Below, in pieces: positions 40,978-52,549 of a stretch of DNA of 64,000 nt (the first letter of the stretch is position 1; each line of letters starts with the position of its first letter). Position numbers and translations under genes: made by a program. The stretch comes from Falsiroseomonas frigidaquae. GTDB taxonomy: Bacteria; Pseudomonadota; Alphaproteobacteria; Acetobacterales; Acetobacteraceae. The DNA lies in contig NZ_JAAVTX010000010.1 in the NCBI RefSeq assembly GCF_012163145.1, forward strand, positions 1-64,000, in the 5' to 3' direction. The notes under the pieces were generated by a model. It saw only the letters and a list, made by a program, of their open reading frames with translations. It made no database searches and was not told the origin of the DNA.

Positions 40978-43715
40978 CGACCATCGATCGAGGAGAGGCG
41001 GAGCCCGCATGGCGTCGGATTGTCGGTAGCATTGGCAGGCGCCCCACGGAGAATTCTCGCATGCTCGGTTCTTCGCCCCCAGACGGGCCCGTTCTCATCA
41101 CCGGCAGCAGCGGCTTCATTGGGTCGGCACTGATTGGCAGGCTCGCCGCCTCGGGCTTGCCTCTTGTAGGCCTGGACCGCGCCGGGCCACCCGACCCGCC
41201 TGCGCCGGCCCACGCCATCGACTTCGACCTGAGCTCGGACGACGGGGTCAAGGCGGCGCTCGAGGAGGTGAGGCGCCGCTTCGGCAACCGCATTGCCTCG
41301 GTCGTGCACCTCGCCGCCTACTACGACGTCTCGGGCGAGGCCAACCCGCTCTACGACAAGATCACCGTCGAGGGCACGCGCCGGCTCATCGATGCCCTCC
41401 AGGCCTTCGAGGTCGACCAGTTCATCTATGCCAGCACGATGCTCGTCCACAAGCCGACCGACCGGCCGGACGAGAGGATCAACGAATCCTCGCCCATTGA
41501 ACCGTCCTGGGCCTACCCGGAGTCGAAGGTACGCACCGAGGCGCTTCTGCGGGAGCGACACGGCAAAGTGCCCGTGGTGTTCCTGCGGATCGCCGGAGTC
41601 TACGACGACTTCGGCCACTCGCCGTTCATCGCCGAGCAGGTGGCGCGCATCTACGAGCACCGGCTTGCCGCTCACGTCTACCCCGGGATGCTCTGCGCTG
41701 GGCAATCCTTCCTCCACCTTGACGACCTGACCGACGCCATCGCGCGCCTCATCGAGCGCCGCCGTGAACTCCCCCCCGAGCTGCCGCTCCTCGTCGGCGA
41801 GCCAGAGGCGCTTGGCTATGCGGAGGTCCAGAACATCATCGGCGAGGCGCTGCACGGAGAGGAATGGACCACTGTCCGGGTGCCAAAGACCCTGGCGATG
41901 GCAGGCGTGTGGCTCCAGAACGAGGTGCTGGGCGGGGACGAGTTCGTCAAGCCCTGGATGGTCGAGCAGTCGAGTGACCACTACATCCTCGACATCTCGC
42001 AAGCCCGCAGCCTCCTCAATTGGGAGCCGAAGCACTCACTGCGCGAGGCGCTGCCCAGGATGGTCGAGGCGCTGAAGCGCAACCCGGTCGGCTGGTACAA
42101 GGCGAACAAGCTCAACCCTTCGCTCGTCGCCTGGTACGGCAAGCGGCCGTCGCCGGACGCCTCAGAGACGACCAAGGCCGAGGGCTCGCCCGCCGCAGCA
42201 CGAGACGGAGCCGTGGATCATGCTGCCATGGGCCACGCCGGGAAGGGCAAGGCGGATGTCGGGCACGGCGCGATGGCGGGCATGGGCGGGCATGACCACA
42301 TGGCGGCGATGGAGGCGGATGCGCGGCGCACCCGCTGGGCCCACTTCGCCAATATTGGCCTGGGCCTCTGGCTTGCCGCCAGCCCGCTGGTCTACGACGC
42401 CGTGACGACCGAATCCGTCAGCGCCGCGGTGCGCGAGATCACGCAGGAGCGCGGGCTGCCCTCGGTCGAGTGGCGGGCCAGCGCGCTCATGGCCAGCGAT
42501 GTCGTGAGCGGGCTGCTGATAGCCCTGTTCGGCGCCCTATCGCTTTCGAAGCGCACATCCTGGTTCGCGCAATGGGCGAACGCCAGCATCGGGATCTGGC
42601 TCCTGTTCGCACCTCTTTTCTTCTGGAGCCCGAGCGCCGCCCAGTACAACAACGATTTGCTGGTCGGCGCGCTGGTGATCACCTTTGCCGTGCTAGTGCC
42701 GATGATGCCGGGCATGAGCATGGCCGGCATGATGGACCCCAAGGTCATCCCGCCGGGCTGGACCTACTGCCCCTCGACTGGGGCGCAGCGGCTGCCGATC
42801 GCGGCGCTCGGCCTCGTCGGCCTCCTCATCTCGCGCATGCTCACGGCCTACCAGCTCGGCCACGTGGACTTCGTCTGGGAGCCCTTCTTTGCGGGCGACC
42901 CGGTCGACCCCAGGAACGGCACAGCGGAGATCATCACCTCCTCTGTCTCGAAGGCCTGGCCGATCCCGGACGCCGGGCTTGGAGCGGTCAGCTACATGCT
43001 CGAGATCCTCATGGCGGTGATGGGCACCCGTGCCCGCTGGCGCACGATGCCCTGGATGGTGACCTTCTTCGGCATTCTGGTGATCCCGCTCGGGGTGGTG
43101 AGCGTCTACTTCATTATCATCCAGCCAATCATGATCGGGACCTGGAGCACGCCGGCGCTCATCGCTGCGCTCGCAATGCTGGTTATGATTCCCTTCGCGC
43201 TGGACGAGGTGATCGCAATGGGCCAGTTCCTCTATTGGTCGCACTGCCGGGGCAAGCCGCTGCTCCGCACCTTCTTCAAGGGCGAAGCGGTCGATGGCGG
43301 ACAGGAGGACAGCTCGGACGCTCTCGTTAGCTGGCCTGTCTTTTGGGCGGACACGACGCGCGGCATAACGCTGCCTTGGACACTCGGGGTCTCGATCGCG
43401 ATCGGCGTGTTCCTCATGCTTACCCGGTTGGTCTTCGGCACGTCGGGGCCGATGGCCAACAGCGACCACGTGGTGGGGGCGCTCGCCCTCACGGTGGCAA
43501 TCATCGCCACGGCGGAGGTTGCGCGGCCGCTGCGGTTTGTGAACGCCTTGTTCGGCGCCTGGCTGACGCTCGCGCCCTGGCTCCTGGAGGGCGTGGCCTC
43601 GCCCGTCGCCGCCTGGGCGAGCGTCGCGGCAGGCGTGCTGCTGATCGGGCTCAGTCTGCCGCGCGGGCCGCGCACCGACGAGCACTACGCCGGCTGGGAC
43701 CGGTACGTGGTCTAG
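40974..43715 (+). CDS. Fusion: NAD-dependent epimerase/dehydratase + VKOR-like/SPW membrane domain
   Basis: 913 residues. Residues 38-395 are an extended SDR: VLITGSSGFIG (NAD site), Y181-x3-K185 (WAYPESK), TMLVHKPTD. A Met/His-rich linker (about 405-450) follows. From 455 on there are about ten membrane helices with three SPW-type repeats (GLWLAASPLVY, GIWLLFAPLFF, GAWLTLAPWLL). A VKOR-like block lies between them (SRMLTAYQL, IPDAGLGAVSYMLEILMA, IMIGTWSTPALI), but the VKOR CxxC is WSTP and the loop cysteines are absent, so it cannot be a redox VKOR. A start at 41061 is possible. It is coupled to the upstream reductase. Confidence 0.85.
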   Translation: MTTIDRGEAEPAWRRIVGSIGRRPTENSRMLGSSPPDGPVLITGSSGFIGSALIGRLAASGLPLVGLDRAGPPDPPAPAHAIDFDLSSDDGVKAALEEVRRRFGNRIASVVHLAAYYDVSGEANPLYDKITVEGTRRLIDALQAFEVDQFIYASTMLVHKPTDRPDERINESSPIEPSWAYPESKVRTEALLRERHGKVPVVFLRIAGVYDDFGHSPFIAEQVARIYEHRLAAHVYPGMLCAGQSFLHLDDLTDAIARLIERRRELPPELPLLVGEPEALGYAEVQNIIGEALHGEEWTTVRVPKTLAMAGVWLQNEVLGGDEFVKPWMVEQSSDHYILDISQARSLLNWEPKHSLREALPRMVEALKRNPVGWYKANKLNPSLVAWYGKRPSPDASETTKAEGSPAAARDGAVDHAAMGHAGKGKADVGHGAMAGMGGHDHMAAMEADARRTRWAHFANIGLGLWLAASPLVYDAVTTESVSAAVREITQERGLPSVEWRASALMASDVVSGLLIALFGALSLSKRTSWFAQWANASIGIWLLFAPLFFWSPSAAQYNNDLLVGALVITFAVLVPMMPGMSMAGMMDPKVIPPGWTYCPSTGAQRLPIAALGLVGLLISRMLTAYQLGHVDFVWEPFFAGDPVDPRNGTAEIITSSVSKAWPIPDAGLGAVSYMLEILMAVMGTRARWRTMPWMVTFFGILVIPLGVVSVYFIIIQPIMIGTWSTPALIAALAMLVMIPFALDEVIAMGQFLYWSHCRGKPLLRTFFKGEAVDGGQEDSSDALVSWPVFWADTTRGITLPWTLGVSIAIGVFLMLTRLVFGTSGPMANSDHVVGALALTVAIIATAEVARPLRFVNALFGAWLTLAPWLLEGVASPVAAWASVAAGVLLIGLSLPRGPRTDEHYAGWDRYVV

Positions 43716-43735
43716 GGCCCGAGGGAGAGATAGAG

Positions 43736-44551
43736 ATGACTGAGGCGCATCGGCCCTTGTCCGGCCAGAAGGCCATCGTCACCGGCGCCAGCTCCGGCAT
43801 CGGCGCCGGTATCGCCCGCGCCTTCGCGCGGGCCGGCGCTGCGGTGGGGATCAACTACCGCTCTGGCCGAGACGCGGCGGAAGCGCTCGTGGAGGAGATC
43901 TTCCGCGAGGGTGGTGAGGCAATTGCGCTCGGCGCCGACGTCTCGGACGAGGCGCAGGTGCAGGCGATGTTCGGCGCCTTCCTCGGCGCCTTCGGCCGGC
44001 TCGACATCCTCGTCGCGAACTCCGGCATCCAGCAGGATGCACCCTTCGCGGAGATGACGGCCGCGCAGTGGCGCCGCGTGATTGACGTCAACCTCACCGG
44101 CCAGTTCCTCTGCGCACGGGAAGCGGTGCGTACCTTCCTGGCGCAGGGGGCCGCGTCCGACGGCCCCTCGCGCGCGGCGGGCAAGATCGTCTGCATGAGC
44201 TCAGTGCACGACGTGATCCCCTGGGCAGGTCACGCCAACTACGCCGCCTCCAAGGGCGGCGTGGCGATGCTCGTGAAGACCCTGGCGCAGGAACTCGCAG
44301 AGAAGCGGATCCGCGTGAACGCGATCTCCCCCGGGGCCATCCGCACACCCATCAACCGCGAGGCATGGGAGACGGCGGAGGCTGAGGCGAGGCTGCTGGC
44401 GCTGATCCCCTATGGCCGCATTGGCGAGCCAGAGGACGTGGCGGAGGCCGCCATCTGGCTCGCCTCCGACGCATCAGACTACGTCGTCGGCACGACGCTC
44501 TACGTGGACGGCGGCATGACCCTCTACCCCGCCTTCCGCGGCAACGGCTAA
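43736..44551 (+). CDS. SDR-family oxidoreductase, glucose-1-dehydrogenase-like
   Basis: 271 residues, classical short-chain dehydrogenase: cofactor site TGASSGIGAGIA, NxAG-type motif NSGIQQ, catalytic Ser in MSSVHD and Y-x3-K in NYAASKGG, ending with LYVDGGMTLYPAF. Closest in look to glucose 1-dehydrogenases. ATG 43736 lies 20 bp after the fusion gene, behind GAGGGAGAGA. With the GH15 gene downstream it suggests a sugar path (oligosaccharide hydrolysis, then glucose oxidation) in a stress operon. Confidence 0.88.
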   Translation: MTEAHRPLSGQKAIVTGASSGIGAGIARAFARAGAAVGINYRSGRDAAEALVEEIFREGGEAIALGADVSDEAQVQAMFGAFLGAFGRLDILVANSGIQQDAPFAEMTAAQWRRVIDVNLTGQFLCAREAVRTFLAQGAASDGPSRAAGKIVCMSSVHDVIPWAGHANYAASKGGVAMLVKTLAQELAEKRIRVNAISPGAIRTPINREAWETAEAEARLLALIPYGRIGEPEDVAEAAIWLASDASDYVVGTTLYVDGGMTLYPAFRGNG

Positions 44552-44568
44552 CGGCGGAGGAATGAGGT

Positions 44569-46368
44569 TTGGCGGCACGCATCGAGGACTACGCCCTGAT
44601 CGGAGATTGCGAGACAGCGGCGCTGGTGGCGCGAGACGGCTCGATCGACTGGCTGTGCTGGCCCCGCTTCGACAGCCCCGCCTGCTTCGCGGCGCTGCTT
44701 GGTGGGCCGGAGCACGGGCGCTGGCTGGTCGCCCCGTCCGACCCGGCCCCGCGCGTAACGCGCCGCTACCGTCCCGGCACGCTGATCCTCGAGACAGAAT
44801 TCGAGACCGCCGAGGGCGCCGCCACGCTTGTCGACTTCATGCCGCTGCGCGGGCACGCCTCGGACCTGATCCGGCTTGTCGTCGGCCACCGCGGGCGGGT
44901 GGCGATGCGCACCGAGCTGCTGCTCCGCTTCGGCTACGGTGCGGACGTGCCCTGGGTAACGCGGTTGCCGGAGGGGGGCGGCCTGCGCGCGATCGCCGGG
45001 CCGGACATGGTCGAGCTGCACACGCCGGTGCCGCTGCAGGGCGAGGACCTAGTCACCCGGGGCGAATTCGCGGTGGAGGCGGGGCAGGTCGTGCCTTTTG
45101 TCCTCACCTACGGCCCCTCGCACCTGCCCGCGCCCCCGCCCGCGGATCCCGACGTCGCCCTCGCGGACACCGAGGCGTTTTGGACCGAATGGTCCGCGCG
45201 CTGCGGGCACACCGGCGACTGGCACGAGGCAGTGCTGCGCTCGCATATCACCCTCAAGGCGCTGACCTACGCGCCTACGGGGGGCATCGTCGCCGCACCG
45301 ACCACCTCTCTGCCCGAGTGGATCGGCGGCCCGCGCAACTGGGACTACCGCTTCTGCTGGCTGCGCGACGCCACCCTCGCGCTGATCTCCCTGATCGACG
45401 CGGGCTACCTCGAGGAGGCGCGGGCCTGGCGCGAATGGCTACTGCGCGCGGCGGCCGGGAGCCCTTCGCAGACACAAATTATGTACGGCTTGGCCGGCGA
45501 ACGATACCTGGGCGAGCGAGAGCTGGGCTGGCTGCCGGGCTACGAGGGCTCCCGCCCCGTGCGCGTCGGCAACGCCGCCCACGCCCAGTTCCAGCTCGAC
45601 GTCTACGGCGAGGTGGCCGATGCGCTGCACCAGGGGCGGCGCGCGGGGCTCGCCCCGAGCGCCGCCGGCTGGGCGCTGGAGCGGGCGCTGACCGAGCAGG
45701 TCGTGGCCGTGTGGGACCGCCCGGACGAGGGCATTTGGGAGGTGCGCGGCGACCGCCGGCACTTCGTCCACTCGAAGGTCATGGCCTGGGTGGCGCTGGA
45801 CCGTGCCGTGCGGGGCGTGGAGGAGTTCGGACTGGAGGGCCCGGTGGAACGTTGGCGCGCGCTGCGGCGAACTATCCACGAGGATGTTTGCCGGCGGGGC
45901 TTTGACCCGGAGCTAAACAGCTTCGTCCAATCCTACGGTTCCAAGACGCTCGACGCGAGCCTGCTGCTGATCCCACAGGTGGGCTTCTTGCCGCCTGGCG
46001 ACCCGCGCGTGCGCGGCACGGTGGAGGCGGTCGGGCGGCGCCTGATGGTCGACGGCCTGGTGCTGCGCTACGACACGGCCGAAGCCGGGGACGGGCTGCC
46101 GCCTGGTGAGGGCGCCTTCCTCGCCTGCAGCTTCTGGTACGTCGACGCGCTGGCCCTGCTCGGCCGCCGCGCAGAGGCGCGGGCGCTGTTCGAGCGCCTG
46201 CTTGCGCTGCGCAACGATGTCGGGCTGCTGGCCGAGGAGTACGACCCGCGCGCGGGACGCCAGCTCGGCAATTTCCCGCAAGCCTTCAGCCACCTCGCCC
46301 TAGCAAACACCGCGCGTAATCTTTCGGCCGCGGCGCAGCCGGCGCGGCAGCGCGCGGAGGGGGCCTAA
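44569..46368 (+). CDS. Glycoside hydrolase family 15 protein (glucoamylase/trehalase-like)
   Basis: 599 residues. The N-terminal beta-sandwich linker opens with DYALIGDCETAALVARDGSIDWLCWPRFDSP, the catalytic (alpha/alpha)6 barrel contains GGPRNWDYRFCWLRDATL and the acid PDEGIWEVRGDRRHFVHSKVMAW, and the end has GLLAEEYDPRAGRQLGNFPQAFSHLAL. Bacterial GH15 proteins hydrolyse trehalose or alpha-glucans. The start is TTG 44569 behind GGAGGAATGAGG, 17 bp after the SDR gene. No signal peptide, so cytoplasmic. Confidence 0.92.
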   Translation: MAARIEDYALIGDCETAALVARDGSIDWLCWPRFDSPACFAALLGGPEHGRWLVAPSDPAPRVTRRYRPGTLILETEFETAEGAATLVDFMPLRGHASDLIRLVVGHRGRVAMRTELLLRFGYGADVPWVTRLPEGGGLRAIAGPDMVELHTPVPLQGEDLVTRGEFAVEAGQVVPFVLTYGPSHLPAPPPADPDVALADTEAFWTEWSARCGHTGDWHEAVLRSHITLKALTYAPTGGIVAAPTTSLPEWIGGPRNWDYRFCWLRDATLALISLIDAGYLEEARAWREWLLRAAAGSPSQTQIMYGLAGERYLGERELGWLPGYEGSRPVRVGNAAHAQFQLDVYGEVADALHQGRRAGLAPSAAGWALERALTEQVVAVWDRPDEGIWEVRGDRRHFVHSKVMAWVALDRAVRGVEEFGLEGPVERWRALRRTIHEDVCRRGFDPELNSFVQSYGSKTLDASLLLIPQVGFLPPGDPRVRGTVEAVGRRLMVDGLVLRYDTAEAGDGLPPGEGAFLACSFWYVDALALLGRRAEARALFERLLALRNDVGLLAEEYDPRAGRQLGNFPQAFSHLALANTARNLSAAAQPARQRAEGA

Positions 46369-46888
46369 GCGTGGGAACGAACAGCTACGGCGCGCGATCC
46401 TCCGGCGCCGCAGCCGGGTGGAGGATAGCGGATGGCGTCCGCCGTCGAACAGTCTGCGACCAGTCTCAGCCTCGGTGTGCTGGCCAAAGCTACGCTGCTC
46501 AAGAAGCGCGTCCGGTTCACGCTGAATGCGCTGATCGTCTACCGCTTCGACACCTACCTGCCCGTTCCAGTCTGGACGCCGCGGTGAGGGCGAGATCCTC
46601 GTCCAACGCGGGGCGGGATCCTGGGCATGTTCGACATGTTCACGAGTGGGACGCTAGGAAGCATGACCGTCTTCGTGCTGAACATCATGCTTTACTGCGG
46701 CGATGCCTTTTTCAAACAGTCGGGCGCACATGCGCAAGCCAAGGGGAGGCCCGCGCCGACGCTCCTGGACAAGTGCGGGTTGGGGCGTCGCATCCGGCTA
46801 CGCGTCCCCCGAATCCCGCTTGTGCCAGACGACAATGTCTCCACCTTTGAATCCGAATGCCGATGCCTCGAACAAGGAGTTCACGACA
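46369..46888. other. 520-bp stretch with small unassigned ORFs
   Basis: Between GH15 and the BI-1 gene. The best small ORF is 46432-46587 (51 codons, SLSLGVLAKATLLKKRVRFTL), preceded by GGAG. A second, from 46627, begins MFDMFTSGTLGSMTVFVLNIML with a possible membrane helix. Neither has a recognised family and the second runs into low-complexity frames. They may be debris of broken genes. Confidence 0.3.
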
Positions 46889-47677
46889 ATGGCCCTTCAT
46901 CCCGATTATCAACCCACGACGGGTGCGCCAAGCTCAGGTCGCACGGCGGTCCTCGACGCGGCCGCCGTCGATGCCGGGCTCCAGGCGCACATGCTTCGCG
47001 TCTACAACTGGATGGCTTCGGGGCTACTGCTGACCGGCGCCGTCGCGTACCTGATCGCGAATACCCCTGAGCTGCAGGCGCTGTTCTATCAGCGTGTGAT
47101 GACGCCAGGCGGCGTCGCGGTCCAGCCGACGATCCTGGCCTACATCGCCATGTTCTCGCCCCTGGCTTTTGTTCTGGTATTGAGCTTCGGCATCAATCGG
47201 CTGTCCAAAACAGCCGCGCAGCTGCTGTTCTGGGCCTTCGCGGCGGTAATGGGCGCCAGCATCTCACACATCCTCCTAATCTACACCGGCGCCTCGGTCG
47301 CGCGCGCCTTCTTCGTCGCCGCGGCAATGTTCGGCGGCATGAGCCTCTACGGCTACACAACCAAGGCCGATCTAACGCGAATGGGCAGCTTTATGATGAT
47401 GGGCCTGATCGGCATCATCATTGCGAGCTTGGTGAACATGTTCATCGGCTCCACGGTGCTGCAGTTCGCGATCAGCGTCATTGGCGTGATCGTGTTCCTT
47501 GGCCTAACGGCTTGGGACACCCAGCGGATCAAGGCTGATTACGTCGAGCACGCCTACGCCGAGGGGGCCGACCTGGCGGCGAAGCGTAGCGTGATGGACG
47601 CGCTGGGGCTGTACCTGAACTTCATCAACCTCTTCATGCTGCTGCTGCAGTTCATGGGCGTCCGCCAGCAGGAGTAG
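46889..47677 (+). CDS. Bax-inhibitor-1/YccA family membrane protein
   Basis: 262 residues, seven helices. It has the family start VYNWMASGLLLTGAVAYLIA, central FWAFAAVMGASISHILLIYTG and the end GLTAWDTQRIKADYVEH followed by ALGLYLNFINLFMLLLQFMG. These are pH-sensitive Ca2+-leak channels or protease modulators that protect against stress. ATG 46889 follows AAGGAG. It stands alone before the duplicated uppP-MBL segment. Confidence 0.9.
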   Translation: MALHPDYQPTTGAPSSGRTAVLDAAAVDAGLQAHMLRVYNWMASGLLLTGAVAYLIANTPELQALFYQRVMTPGGVAVQPTILAYIAMFSPLAFVLVLSFGINRLSKTAAQLLFWAFAAVMGASISHILLIYTGASVARAFFVAAAMFGGMSLYGYTTKADLTRMGSFMMMGLIGIIIASLVNMFIGSTVLQFAISVIGVIVFLGLTAWDTQRIKADYVEHAYAEGADLAAKRSVMDALGLYLNFINLFMLLLQFMGVRQQE

Positions 47678-47774
47678 TGGGCGGCGTAGTTTCGACGGCG
47701 GCGCGCGCTCCTGTTCGCCGTAGGGGACGGGAGGAGATGCGGGATGGGCGACTAATATGAGAAGTGGCTTGGTC

Positions 47775-48013
47775 GTTTGCCCTACCCTGCTTGGGGCCGC
47801 AGCCTTCGACCTCTACAGGAACCGCGTAGCCCTCAATGTTAAGGGCAGCACGTTGAGCGCAGTTGGATTCGCCGCGACGTTCGCCACGGCGCTCGTGGTT
47901 GTCCGATGCTCGCCGCCTACGTCGAGCGTCACGGCTTCGCGCTCTTTACCTGGTACCGCGTCACGCTCGGCGCGGCGATGCTCGCTGTCCTAATAATTGC
48001 CGCGCCGTTCTAG
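47775..48013 (+). pseudogene. uppP: 3' fragment of a second uppP
   Basis: Matches only the last about 80 codons of uppP at 6014-6829: TLLGAAAFDLYRNRVALN aligns with TMLGATAFDLYKNRAALD, then AVGFAATFATALVVVR. One base is lost after VVVR (about 47905), after which the frame continues LAAYVERHGFALFTWYRVTLGAAMLAV, ending in TAG at 48013 just like the intact gene. Catalytic motifs are absent. The following 20-bp spacer and RBS are the same as in the intact operon, so the fragment came with the MBL gene as one duplicated block. Confidence 0.85.
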
Positions 48014-48033
48014 CAAGCGACGGAGGAGAGGCG

Positions 48034-48939
48034 ATGATGTCACGCGGACCGATCGTGCACGGCTTTCACGACGAGGGCACCGGGAGCGTTGCCTACATCG
48101 TCGCGGACCCCGGGACGGCGCGGTGCGCTATCATCGATCCCGTGCTCGGGTTCGACAGCGCTTCCGGCGCCACCGACACCCGCTTTGCGGACGAGATTGC
48201 CGACCACGTCCGGGCGCATGGCCTGACCGTGGAGTGGGTGCTCGATACTCACCCGCACGCCGACCACCTGTCCGCCGTGGCCTACCTGGGTGACCGCCTG
48301 GGCGCACCGACCGGCATCGGCGAGCGCGTCGCCGCGGTGCAGGAGATCTGGGCCGACATCTACCATCTGCCGGAGCTTCAAACACGGGGCCGCCGCCACT
48401 GGGACCGCCTGTTCGCCGAAGATGACCGCTTCCAAATCGGCGGGCTGGAGGTCGAGGTGATCTTCTCCTCGGGCCACACGGCGGCCTCCGTCACCTATCT
48501 CGTCAGGGACGCCGCCTTCATCCACGACACCCTGTTCATGCCAGACGCCGGCACGGCGCGGGCCGATTTTCCCGGTGGTGACGCGCGGGCGCTGTACCGC
48601 AGCATCCAACGAATTCTCGCGCTGCCGCCGGAGACGCGCCTCTTCACTGGACACGACTACCGCCCAGGCGGGCGCGCGGCGCGCTGGGAGTCGACCGTGG
48701 CCGAGCAGCGGGCACACAATGTTCACCTCCGCGACGGCGTCGGCGAGGAGGAGTTCGTGCGGCTGCGCGAGGAGCGCGACCGGACGCTGCCTCTGCCCGG
48801 GCTGATGCTCGCCGCGCTGCAGGTCAACCTCCGCGGCGGCCGCCTGCCGGAACCCGAGGCGAACGGCACCTCCTACCTCAAGCTGCCGCTGAACCGCTTT
48901 GGCCCGACGACCGCGGAGCCGCGCCTTGATGCGGATTGA
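48034..48939 (+). CDS. MBL-fold metallo-hydrolase, copy 2
   Basis: 301 residues, same length and start context (GACGGAGGAGAGGCGATG) as the protein at 6850-7755 and nearly identical along its length, with scattered changes (VVDGFYDEG becomes IVHGFHDEG; SPGHTA becomes SSGHTA; GDAAF becomes RDAAF). All metal ligands are retained (THPHADHL, GHTAAS, TGHDY). The gene should be functional, but it has lost the ATPase-uppP operon upstream and has only the uppP fragment in front of it. Confidence 0.87.
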   Translation: MMSRGPIVHGFHDEGTGSVAYIVADPGTARCAIIDPVLGFDSASGATDTRFADEIADHVRAHGLTVEWVLDTHPHADHLSAVAYLGDRLGAPTGIGERVAAVQEIWADIYHLPELQTRGRRHWDRLFAEDDRFQIGGLEVEVIFSSGHTAASVTYLVRDAAFIHDTLFMPDAGTARADFPGGDARALYRSIQRILALPPETRLFTGHDYRPGGRAARWESTVAEQRAHNVHLRDGVGEEEFVRLREERDRTLPLPGLMLAALQVNLRGGRLPEPEANGTSYLKLPLNRFGPTTAEPRLDAD

Positions 48940-48999
48940 ACGGGCGGGATTGGGCGCCGGTATCCATGACAGTCTGCCCTGACGCCGCGGACGACACTG

Positions 49000-49257
49000 T
49001 CAAGTTGATGGCTGCTTGCGGGTGGCGTGCTGCTCCAGTAGCGGGCCGGGATGAACTCACCCGCCACCAAGTCGCTCTACGCGGGGACGAAGAGAGCGCC
49101 AGATGAAGCGTTTCAAATCGCCTCGACTGGCACAGCGCTTCCTCTCCGCTCACGACAAGGTCAACAACCTCTTCAATCTCTGCCACGACCACGTCACCGC
49201 CTGAGAGTACCCGGGCCGCAAGGGCGCTTTGCGTTCAAGACGTGGGCCGACGTTTAG
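49000..49257 (+). mobile_element. IS6-type transposase C-terminal remnant
   Basis: From about 49103 the plus strand reads MKRFKSPRLAQRFLSAHDKVNNLFNLCHDHVTA-stop, and a neighbouring frame continues FAFKTWADV-stop at 49257. This is the usual C-terminal end of IS6/IS26-group DDE transposases (MKRFKS-x-AQRFLS, then a short tail with a Trp). The catalytic core is absent and the frame is broken. It lies between the duplicated MBL block and the second copper region, a likely recombination point. The rest of 48940-49392 shows no gene. Confidence 0.55.
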
Positions 49258-49392
49258 CGGGTTTGCTACCGCAGCTTGAACATCATGCCCTTGTCGCAGT
49301 CCGCGCTACCATCAACTTCGGCCAAAGGCTGACAAGTTGACGGTGCCCCGTGAGGTTTTCATGGCCTGCAGCCCGCAACATCCCAACCGTCC

Positions 49393-49881
49393 TCAAGTCA
49401 ATCCCGGGTGGCCAGCCCGTTCCCGGCGGCGGCGGTCGCCGCAAGCCGCGGTCGGTCGTCCGCCTCCCTCACCGCGGCGCTGCGGCGCGGCCGCCCCTTC
49501 GTCGGACGACGAGCAGTCGGGATAACCAGGTCGGCGGCCGCAGTCACACGCCTCAGCCAAGTTGTGCAGCGCGGCGGCCACGGCCCGGAGGGCCGCCGCC
49601 TTCGCCTCCAGTGCTGCCACGTGCTCGAGCGCCAACCTCTTCACCTCGCTGCCCGTGCGATTTGGGTTGCGCCACAGCCCGAGAATTTCCCCGATCTTGT
49701 CCAACGGGAGGCCGAGGTCACGGGCATGGTGCACGAAGCGCAGCGTGCAAACGTCGGCCTTGTCGTAGATGCGATAACCTGCCTCGGTGCGGTCCGCCGT
49801 CGGGACGAGGCCGATGCTTTCGTAGTGGCGGATCATCTTGGCTGACACGCCAGATGCAGCAGAGGCCTCGCCAATGTTCAC
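49393..49881 (-). CDS. cueR: CueR-like copper-responsive MerR-family regulator
   Basis: 162 residues from GTG 49881 (GGGGAG upstream). N-terminal helix-turn-helix VNIGEASAASGVSAKMIRHYESIGL with the CueR-type MIRxYE, then RTEAGYRIYDKADVCTLRFV and the dimer helix. The C-terminal metal loop has Cys in EACDCGRRPGYPDC, matching the two Cu(I) ligands of CueR, followed by an Arg/Ala-rich tail of about 35 residues not found in CueR. It lies 25 bp downstream of copA in the same direction, so it is co-transcribed with its target. Confidence 0.85.
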   Translation of the reverse strand: MNIGEASAASGVSAKMIRHYESIGLVPTADRTEAGYRIYDKADVCTLRFVHHARDLGLPLDKIGEILGLWRNPNRTGSEVKRLALEHVAALEAKAAALRAVAAALHNLAEACDCGRRPGYPDCSSSDEGAAAPQRRGEGGGRPTAACGDRRRRERAGHPGLT

Positions 49882-49906
49882 GGCCCGCTCCCCTTTGCCT
49901 GTGCGG

Positions 49907-52486
<2,580 letters not shown>

Positions 52487-52518
52487 GAGCTTTCTCCGCG
52501 GTTTGGATCGTCGGACCT

Positions 52519-52549
52519 GAGGTGGTGATTCCCACCATGGTAAGGTCAA
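52519..52549 (-). promoter_or_regulatory. Putative copA promoter with CueR operator
   Basis: Reading toward copA: -35 TTGACC (52549-52544), then the near-dyad CCTTACCATGGTGGGAA (52545-52529), very close to the CueR site pattern of TTGACC followed by CCATGATGGGAAGG. With a 19-base spacer the -10 is CACCTC (52524-52519), weak as expected for an activator-dependent promoter. CueR from the downstream gene would act here. Confidence 0.7.

Noticed and set aside
40974-43715. Reading the C-terminal half as an active vitamin K epoxide reductase
   Set aside because: The CxxC and the loop cysteines needed for disulfide chemistry are missing.
46627-47070. ORF beginning MFDMFTSGTLGSMTVFVLNIML
   Set aside because: Overlaps the start of the BI-1 gene in another frame and turns Arg-rich; only the first part looks protein-like, so it was not called as a gene.
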